From NCBI RefSeq assembly GCF_018129405.1, contig NZ_JAFCLP010000006.1, positions 124,001 to 188,000 of the forward strand: a stretch of DNA of 64,000 nt. The letters are read 5' to 3'. The position numbers and the translations under genes are program-made. Of the stretch, positions 59,053-64,000 are shown piece after piece. The first letter of the stretch is position 1. Each line of letters opens with the position of its first letter. Source of the DNA: Bradyrhizobium iriomotense (lineage in GTDB: Bacteria; Pseudomonadota; Alphaproteobacteria; Rhizobiales; Xanthobacteraceae). The notes beneath the pieces were generated by a model. It saw only the letters and a list, made by a program, of their open reading frames with translations, was not told the origin of the DNA and searched no databases.

Positions 59053-59793
59053 GTGCTTCTCGCTGTCTTCTCGGATATCCACGGTAACCGGCAGGCGTTC
59101 GAGGCCTGCCTGAAGCTTGCCCGCGCCAAGGGCGCTGAGCGGTTCATCCTGCTCGGCGACTTCGTCGGCTATGGTGCCGATCCGGAATGGGTGGTGGATA
59201 CGGCGATGGAGCTGGTCGCGCAGGGCGCTGTCGCCGTGCGCGGCAACCACGACCAGGCGGTCAATTCCTCGGCCGAGACCATGAATGCCGAGGCGCAGAT
59301 CGCGATCGAATGGACCCGCGGCCGGCTCGACGCCGCGCAGCGGCGATTCCTGGCCGAATTGCCGATGGTGGTGGAGGACGGCGATCGTCTGTTCGTGCAT
59401 TCGGAAGCCTCCAGCCCGCAGCGCTGGCACTATGTCCGCTCGACGGCGGATGCCGCCAAGAGCCTGATCTCGACGTCTGCCCATGTCACCTTCTGCGGCC
59501 ATATCCATCGTCCGGCGCTCTATTCGATGTCGGTGACGGCGAAGATGACGAGCCTCGTGCCCAAGACCGACGTCGCGGTGCCGCTGCTGCGCGGACGGCA
59601 ATGGCTGGCGGTGCTGGGCTCGGTCGGCCAGCCCCGCGACGGCGATCCGTCTGCGGCCTTCGTGCTGTTCGACACGATGTCGTGCCAGATCACCTATTGC
59701 CGCGCGCCCTATGACATCGAGACGGCCGCGAGCCGGATCCGCGAGAACGGCCTGCCGCATTGGCTCGCCGACCGCCTGTCGCAGGGGCGCTAG
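59053..59793 (+). CDS. Calcineurin-like metallophosphoesterase
   Basis: 246 residues with a GTG start behind TGGAGGG. Metal motifs: FSDIHGN (about 6-12), GDFVGYGADP, GNHDQAV and GHIHRP, as in PPP-like phosphatases and diadenosine/protein phosphatases of bacteria. It lies seven bases upstream of a Ser/Thr kinase gene, so it is a candidate opposing phosphatase. An imperfect stem (CCCTCAA 59001-59007 with TTGAGGG 59036-59042) sits just before its Shine-Dalgarno. Confidence 0.88.
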   Translation: MLLAVFSDIHGNRQAFEACLKLARAKGAERFILLGDFVGYGADPEWVVDTAMELVAQGAVAVRGNHDQAVNSSAETMNAEAQIAIEWTRGRLDAAQRRFLAELPMVVEDGDRLFVHSEASSPQRWHYVRSTADAAKSLISTSAHVTFCGHIHRPALYSMSVTAKMTSLVPKTDVAVPLLRGRQWLAVLGSVGQPRDGDPSAAFVLFDTMSCQITYCRAPYDIETAASRIRENGLPHWLADRLSQGR

Positions 59794-59799
59794 AGGCCG

Positions 59800-61221
59800 A
59801 TGCCGAAACCCCTGGTCAAGTCAGGCGCCGTGATCGACGGCTACACCATCGGCGAATGCGTCCATGCCGGCGGCATGGCGACGCTGTGGACGGTCACTCA
59901 TCCCGGCATCGACGTACCGCTGCTGATGAAGATCCCGCGGGTGTCGGAGGGCGAGGACCCCGCCGCGATCGTCTCCTTCGAGATGGAGATGATGATCCTG
60001 CCGCGGCTGGCGGGGCCGCACGTGCCCACGTGTTTCGGCACCGGCGATTTCGCGCACCAGGCCTATGTCGTGATCGAGCGCATCTCCGGGACCACGCTCT
60101 ACAAGCGTCTGCCCGACCTGCCGCTGCCTTATGACGAGGCGCGCCAGCTCGTTGCGAAGATCGCGACCGCGCTCGCCGACCTGCACCGGCAGAACGTGAT
60201 TCATCACGACATCAAGCCGAGCAGCATCATGTTCCGCGAGAGCGGCGAGGCGGTGCTGATCGACTACGGCCTGTCGCACCACGACCATTTGCCTGATCTC
60301 CTGCAGGAGGAATTCCGCCTGCCTTACGGCACCGCGCCCTACATGGCGCCGGAACGGCTGTTGGGCGTGCGCGATGATCCGCGCAGCGACCTGTTTTCGC
60401 TCGGCGTGCTGCTCTATTTCTTCACCACCGGCGAGCGTCCGTTCGGCGAGGGCGAGACGTTGCGCGCGATGCGGCGCAGGCTCTGGCGCGATCCGCATCC
60501 GCCGCGCGCGCTTCGCGCCGACTATCCGCCCTGGCTCCAGGAGGTGGTGCTGCGCTGCCTCGAGATCGAGCCGGTGTGGCGCTATCCGACCGCATCCCAG
60601 CTCGCCTTCGATCTTGCCCATCCGCACCAGGTCAAGCTCACCGCGCGTTCGGAGCGGCTGAAGCGCGATCCGCTCAGCGTCGCCTGGCGGCGGCGCTTCA
60701 ATCAGGGCGTCATGGCCCCGCGCGCGAAATCGGATGTCGCGGCCCAGATCGCATCGAGCCCGATCCTCGCGGTCGCACTCGACACGGTTGAGGGCGCGCC
60801 GGAGCTGAACGAGGCGCTGCGCGTCACCACCGAGCGCATTCTCGCCACGCTGCCCTCGGCGCGGCTTGCCTGCGTCAACGTCCTGAAGCTCAACCGCATC
60901 GCGATCGACCGTACGCTGGACGAGCAGGGCTCCAACAAGCATATCGACCGCCTGGTGGCGCTCCGGCATTGGGCGACGCCGCTGAAGCTCGACGAAAGCC
61001 GGCTGACGGTTCACGTGCTGGAGGCCGTCGATCCTGCGGCGGCGCTGCTGGAATTCGCCGAGGTCAACCAGGTCGACCACGTCATCATCGGCGCGCGGCA
61101 GAGCTCGTTCCGCCGCACGCTGCTCGGCAGCGTCTCGGCCAAGGTGGCCTCGGAGGCGGCCTGCACCGTCACCGTGGTGCGGCCGCCGCGAATGGCCGGA
61201 GATGCAGATGAGGTTGGTTAG
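59800..61221 (+). CDS. Ser/Thr protein kinase fused to a UspA domain
   Basis: 473 residues. The kinase domain spans about 14-275: glycine loop VHAGGMATLW, Lys44, catalytic loop HHDIKPSS at 135-142 with Asp137, DYG at 155-157 and APE at 183-185. The usual catalytic-loop Asn is Ser, and HRD reads HHD. A universal-stress domain follows (about 320-465) ending in VIIGARQSSFRRTLLGSVSAKVASEAACTVTVVR, the UspA nucleotide loop. No membrane helix. It probably phosphorylates members of its cluster, with the phosphoesterase reversing this (inference). Confidence 0.88.
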   Translation: MPKPLVKSGAVIDGYTIGECVHAGGMATLWTVTHPGIDVPLLMKIPRVSEGEDPAAIVSFEMEMMILPRLAGPHVPTCFGTGDFAHQAYVVIERISGTTLYKRLPDLPLPYDEARQLVAKIATALADLHRQNVIHHDIKPSSIMFRESGEAVLIDYGLSHHDHLPDLLQEEFRLPYGTAPYMAPERLLGVRDDPRSDLFSLGVLLYFFTTGERPFGEGETLRAMRRRLWRDPHPPRALRADYPPWLQEVVLRCLEIEPVWRYPTASQLAFDLAHPHQVKLTARSERLKRDPLSVAWRRRFNQGVMAPRAKSDVAAQIASSPILAVALDTVEGAPELNEALRVTTERILATLPSARLACVNVLKLNRIAIDRTLDEQGSNKHIDRLVALRHWATPLKLDESRLTVHVLEAVDPAAALLEFAEVNQVDHVIIGARQSSFRRTLLGSVSAKVASEAACTVTVVRPPRMAGDADEVG

Positions 61222-61227
61222 ACGAAA

Positions 61228-61419
61228 TCACGCCGCGTGAGCGGTGTGGACCACGCGCTTGCGGCGGATGGGCCAGGAGAATTGCGGGCCGGGCTCGCCG
61301 TGATCCGCGCTGCCGCCAAAATACTGGATGATCTCGCGGCAGGGCTCGCAATTGAACAGGTTACGCGACGCGGATGCCTTGGTCATTTCCTTCAGGCAGT
61401 TCGGGCAATGCGGTTTCAT
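61228..61419 (-). CDS. Small zinc-ribbon-like protein
   Basis: 63 residues with two CxxC knuckles: CPNC (residues 5-8) and CEPC (24-27), suggesting one zinc site. The remainder is basic. It starts at the ATG at 61419 and is convergent with the kinase gene (6-bp gap). Unknown function. Confidence 0.6.
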   Translation of the reverse strand: MKPHCPNCLKEMTKASASRNLFNCEPCREIIQYFGGSADHGEPGPQFSWPIRRKRVVHTAHAA

Positions 61420-61444
61420 GGGGTCGTTCCGAAAAAGGAGATCG

Positions 61445-61618
61445 TCAGTGGTGGCGCTGCGACGGATGGTCCAGGTCCGAATTGTCGAGCCTGTTATCGT
61501 CGTCCGGCGCGCCGTCAGTGCGTTCGAACCGACCGAAGAAATAGTCGAGGTTCGGATGCGGGCGCCGCGGAATCCGGCACCTGCGTTTCGGCTGGCGCTT
61601 GACGAGGGCGGTCTGCAT
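61445..61618 (-). CDS. Possible small basic protein
   Basis: 57 codons from an ATG five bases after the stop of the small membrane protein gene: MQTALVKRQPKRRCRIPRR then a polar, Asp-rich tail. No Shine-Dalgarno and no family; it may be chance. Confidence 0.25.
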   Translation of the reverse strand: MQTALVKRQPKRRCRIPRRPHPNLDYFFGRFERTDGAPDDDNRLDNSDLDHPSQRHH

Positions 61619-61623
61619 GGACG

Positions 61624-61764
61624 TCAGACCCGATAGCGGTCGCGACGGATGTTGCGGGCCGAGCGTGCCGGGGCCTCGACCGGTCCAGCCGATGGGCCGA
61701 ACACGACAAACGCACTGAAACCAATCCACAACGCCACGCCAGTCCAAACCAGGGTCGTCGTCAT
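61624..61764 (-). CDS. Small single-pass membrane protein
   Basis: 46 residues: one membrane helix (TLVWTGVALWIGFSAFVVFG, about 4-23) and a basic cytoplasmic tail (ARSARNIRRDRYRV). GGGAG seven bases before the ATG at 61764 supports translation. Function unknown. Confidence 0.6.
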   Translation of the reverse strand: MTTTLVWTGVALWIGFSAFVVFGPSAGPVEAPARSARNIRRDRYRV

Positions 61765-61854
61765 GATGTGCTCCCGCGAAAACAGGCAGGAATCACTTGC
61801 AGTGATTTGCACGAATCAGTGAAGCCCGGATGAGTACGGGTCGAAGTTGCAATT

Positions 61855-62454
61855 TTAGGCATTGCGCGCCGCAGCGCCCGTCAGGGCCGCAGCTTTTTCC
61901 GGGTGCGGCCGCCGTACCCTGTCTGCGCGCGCAGCTTCAAGGATGTCACGCAGGCGCGGAGCGTCGCGAACACACCGAAACCCGTAGCGGCCGGTGTAGT
62001 CGGTATCGGGCGAACGGGTCGATCGCCCAGATGCGAAGTTGAGATGGCCGGCACTGCGGCCGATGTCGAGGACTTCGAAGACGGCGTCCATGGCCTCGAA
62101 CGGCGTCTGGCTGACCGTCCGCCGGCCCCAGGCCGTTCGCAGGATCAGCGCGCGGCGATCGGTGATGAGATAGAGAGTCTGCAGGTCTTGCAGCAGCATC
62201 ACCAGCGGGGCCGCAACCATTGCAACCCCGAGTATCACGAGAGGGCGGGCCGCCTGCTCGATCCAATCCGCTCTGACGGCGACGATGGTCATTAGCAGCC
62301 AGGGAAATCCGATCCACCAGAGAAATCGCCACATCATCATGCGGGCGACGCCGTCGGGCTGACCCTGCCAGACCACCTGCTCGCCGTCCTGAAGGGTCTC
62401 GGCGAGCAGGCGCCGCAGGCCTGCGGAAAACGGAGTGGCGCGGATTTCGTCCAT
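61855..62454 (-). CDS. Membrane protein with bacterial PH-like domain
   Basis: 199 residues. Two membrane helices (MMMWRFLWWIGFPWLLMTIVAV and ARPLVILGVAMVAAPLVMLL) are followed by YLITDRRALILRTAWGRRTV, the strand pattern of the bPH/YdbT-like family, and EQVVWQGQPDG precedes the helices as in that family. Function unknown. The ATG at 62454 is the start with coherent sequence. Confidence 0.68.
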   Translation of the reverse strand: MDEIRATPFSAGLRRLLAETLQDGEQVVWQGQPDGVARMMMWRFLWWIGFPWLLMTIVAVRADWIEQAARPLVILGVAMVAAPLVMLLQDLQTLYLITDRRALILRTAWGRRTVSQTPFEAMDAVFEVLDIGRSAGHLNFASGRSTRSPDTDYTGRYGFRCVRDAPRLRDILEAARADRVRRPHPEKAAALTGAAARNA

Positions 62455-62503
62455 CCCTGTTGGTCGCGGCGGCCGCAAGGCCGGTTCGGACCGCGACCAG
62501 CCG

Positions 62504-63205
62504 TCAGATGGCCTCGCCGCGCGCCCCGAGCGCCGCGTTGCGGATCGCGGCGATATTGGTCTTGTAGGCGTCCTGCGTGCCGCCCTTGAACACGGAGGTG
62601 CCGGCGACGAAGGCGTTGGCGCCGGCAGCTGCCAGCGGGCCTGCGACGTCGGGGCCGACGCCGCCATCGACCTCGATGTCGATCGGACGGCCTGCCGTCA
62701 TCGCGCGGATGTCGCGGATCTTGCTTATCGCCGAGGGGATGAAGGCCTGGCCGCCGAAGCCGGGATTGACCGACATCACGAGCACGAGGTCGACGAGGTC
62801 GAGGACGTATTCGAGCGCGCTGATGGGCGTGCCCGGGTTGAGCGAGACGCCGGCCTTCTTGCCGAGTGCGCGGATGGCCTGGAGCGAGCGGTGCAAATGA
62901 GGACCGGCCTCCGCATGCACCGTGATGTGGTCGCAGCCGGCCTTCGCGAAGGCCTCGAGATAGGGATCGCAGGGCGAGATCATCAGATGCGCATCGAAGA
63001 TCTTCTTGGTGTGCGGGCGCATCGCCTTGATGACGTCGGGGCCGTAGGAGATGTTGGGAACGAAATGCCCGTCCATCACGTCGAGATGGATCCAGTCGGC
63101 GCCGGCGGCGTCCACCGCGCGCACCTCCTCGCCGAGCCTGGAGAAATCCGAGGCCAGGATCGAGGGCGCGATGGCTAGGGGGCGGGGGGCGAAAGCTTGG
63201 GTCAT
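62504..63205 (-). CDS. rpe: Ribulose-phosphate 3-epimerase
   Basis: 233 residues. [16 protein letters not shown], the catalytic Asp in [12 protein letters not shown], the metal His in [16 protein letters not shown] and EVDGGVGP are diagnostic. It interconverts ribulose-5-phosphate and xylulose-5-phosphate in the pentose phosphate and Calvin cycles. ATG at 63205 is the canonical N-terminus. Confidence 0.96.
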   Translation of the reverse strand: MTQAFAPRPLAIAPSILASDFSRLGEEVRAVDAAGADWIHLDVMDGHFVPNISYGPDVIKAMRPHTKKIFDAHLMISPCDPYLEAFAKAGCDHITVHAEAGPHLHRSLQAIRALGKKAGVSLNPGTPISALEYVLDLVDLVLVMSVNPGFGGQAFIPSAISKIRDIRAMTAGRPIDIEVDGGVGPDVAGPLAAAGANAFVAGTSVFKGGTQDAYKTNIAAIRNAALGARGEAI

Positions 63206-63460
63206 GGCGCTGTTTCCCGTGGCGGCCGGAGACGAATGGGCCTCGCCTAACATGGGCCTCCGTGGCGGGCAATGCAGCAGGGGCGCGCTTCCTGTGGGCG
63301 GAAATTTCTGCCGTCTGCGGCATGAATTGCCGGTGTTCCCGCGACCTGTACAGCGTGGCGGATGCGGATTTCATTGAGCTTTTCGCGCTGGCACGACGCT
63401 TGCTGACTTCACCTGCAGAACATTTGCCGCGGCATGCCGCGCATCGGTTGGAGTTGTGCA

Positions 63461-64000
63461 ATGTTGTTCGCCCTTGGCGCCGTCTCGAGTGCGCTCGACG
63501 CGATCCAGTCGTTGACGAGCTCGAAATCGTCGTCGTCGACGCAGAAGACGGGATCCTCGCAGAGCGCGCCGACCAATCCGTTCGCGATCGACAGCGGCAG
63601 CAGCACGACTGGCAACGCCACCTCATCGGTCAATGCAGGCAGATATCCGCAGATCTCGTCGGAGACGATGAACGCGTTGTTCGCCGCGCAGAGCCAGTCC
63701 TCGGACGGCACCGCCAGCGCGACGGCCTCGACCTCGTCCGACTCGACGTCCTCGATCTCGTCGAGCCGGGATGCCGCGCTGAAGCACCTGTTCTCGCAGA
63801 TCGATGCCGATGGCGACGGCAGCATCACCACGTCGGAATTCGAGGACGCGCTCGGTGCCGGCGGCACCAATCTGGCGCAGGCCGATGACGTGTTCTCGAA
63901 GCTGGATTCGAATTCGGACGGCAGCGTCAGCCTGGATGAGATGTCGAAGGCCCTGAAGAGCGGTCACCGCGGCCACCATGCCCATGGCGCGAGCGGCGCG
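63461..64000 (+). CDS. EF-hand domain protein (3' end outside window)
   Basis: The frame runs from the ATG at 63461 to the window end, 180 codons without a stop. The N-terminus LFALGAVSSALDAIQSL is followed by a long Ser/Thr/Ala-rich low-complexity segment (about 20-100). Two canonical EF hands follow: D115-A-D117-G-D119-G...E126 and D149-S-N151-S-D153-G...E160. The C-terminus is His/Gly-rich (SGHRGHHAHGASGA). It should bind Ca2+. There is no classical signal peptide, though the N-terminus is hydrophobic. Confidence 0.85.
   Translation, partial: MLFALGAVSSALDAIQSLTSSKSSSSTQKTGSSQSAPTNPFAIDSGSSTTGNATSSVNAGRYPQISSETMNALFAAQSQSSDGTASATASTSSDSTSSISSSRDAALKHLFSQIDADGDGSITTSEFEDALGAGGTNLAQADDVFSKLDSNSDGSVSLDEMSKALKSGHRGHHAHGASGA

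Noticed and set aside
61500-61545. GCGTTCGAACCGACC resembling a tRNA T-arm
   Set aside because: No matching acceptor, D-arm or anticodon arm could be folded around it.
63262-63888. A 208-codon plus-strand frame and two minus-strand frames (63409-63870, 63623-63985) near the right end
   Set aside because: They overlap the EF-hand frame starting at 63461, which has two canonical calcium loops and a recognisable N-terminus.

Overview
The window is high-GC, densely coded chromosomal DNA of an alphaproteobacterium, most likely Bradyrhizobium or a close relative such as Rhodopseudomonas. This is inferred from gene content: the alphaproteobacterial F1-ATPase zeta inhibitor next to purC, the small-type PurL with separate PurS and PurQ, a LtrA-like membrane protein, and several families of intergenic palindromes that, from memory, are typical of that group. 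No rRNA, tRNA, CRISPR array, insertion sequence or phage gene was recognised. Both ends cut genes: an acyl-CoA dehydrogenase on the left and an EF-hand protein on the right.

Region 1-8.5 kb is a cyanate utilisation locus. A PAS/AAA+/Fis-type sigma-54 activator (1736-3661, minus) faces an operon of nitrate/cyanate-type ABC transporter genes (binding protein, permease, ATPase) ending in cyanase (cynS). A near-perfect sigma-54 promoter (3772-3787), with a 15-bp-arm inverted repeat about 100 bp upstream of the expected transcription start, lies between them. From 9.5 to 27 kb runs the purine/BolA/glutaredoxin backbone: ATPase zeta, purC, purS, purQ, purL, bolA, grxD. It is interrupted by unrelated genes: corA, a TctC-type binding protein coupled to purQ, an EamA transporter, a thioesterase, an acyltransferase, an alpha/beta hydrolase, DUF427, LtrA and the ergothioneine pair egtB-egtD.

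From 27 to 38 kb are two tandem serine hydrolases, a threonine aldolase-like enzyme, rpsD with a clear terminator, a stand-alone E2-type acyltransferase domain, an HpcH/HpaI aldolase, murI, a GST, a divergent LysR/SDR pair with a T-N11-A palindrome, and a membrane cyclic-nucleotide-binding protein. From 38 to 51 kb the content is more accessory: a secreted free-standing SecD P1-like protein, a candidate toxin-antitoxin pair (ribbon-helix-helix-like protein plus AbiEii-like nucleotidyltransferase) with phased direct repeats at its promoter, an acyl-CoA synthetase, an orphan binding protein divergent from a CHASE3-PAS histidine kinase, and two tandem secreted caspase-like (orthocaspase) proteins with a CRP-like palindrome upstream.

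From 50 to 64 kb are an M20 amidohydrolase, purB, a TetR regulator with a palindromic operator, a NarL/UhpB-type two-component system, and a five-gene cluster (56884-61221) that pairs a MotA/TolQ/ExbB-like channel and two uncharacterised membrane proteins with a metallophosphoesterase and a Ser/Thr kinase fused to a UspA domain. Small membrane and zinc-ribbon proteins, rpe and an EF-hand protein follow. The parts I think least described are the 56.9-61.2 kb signalling cluster, the nucleotidyltransferase toxin-antitoxin candidate at 39.4-40.7 kb, and the tandem orthocaspases.
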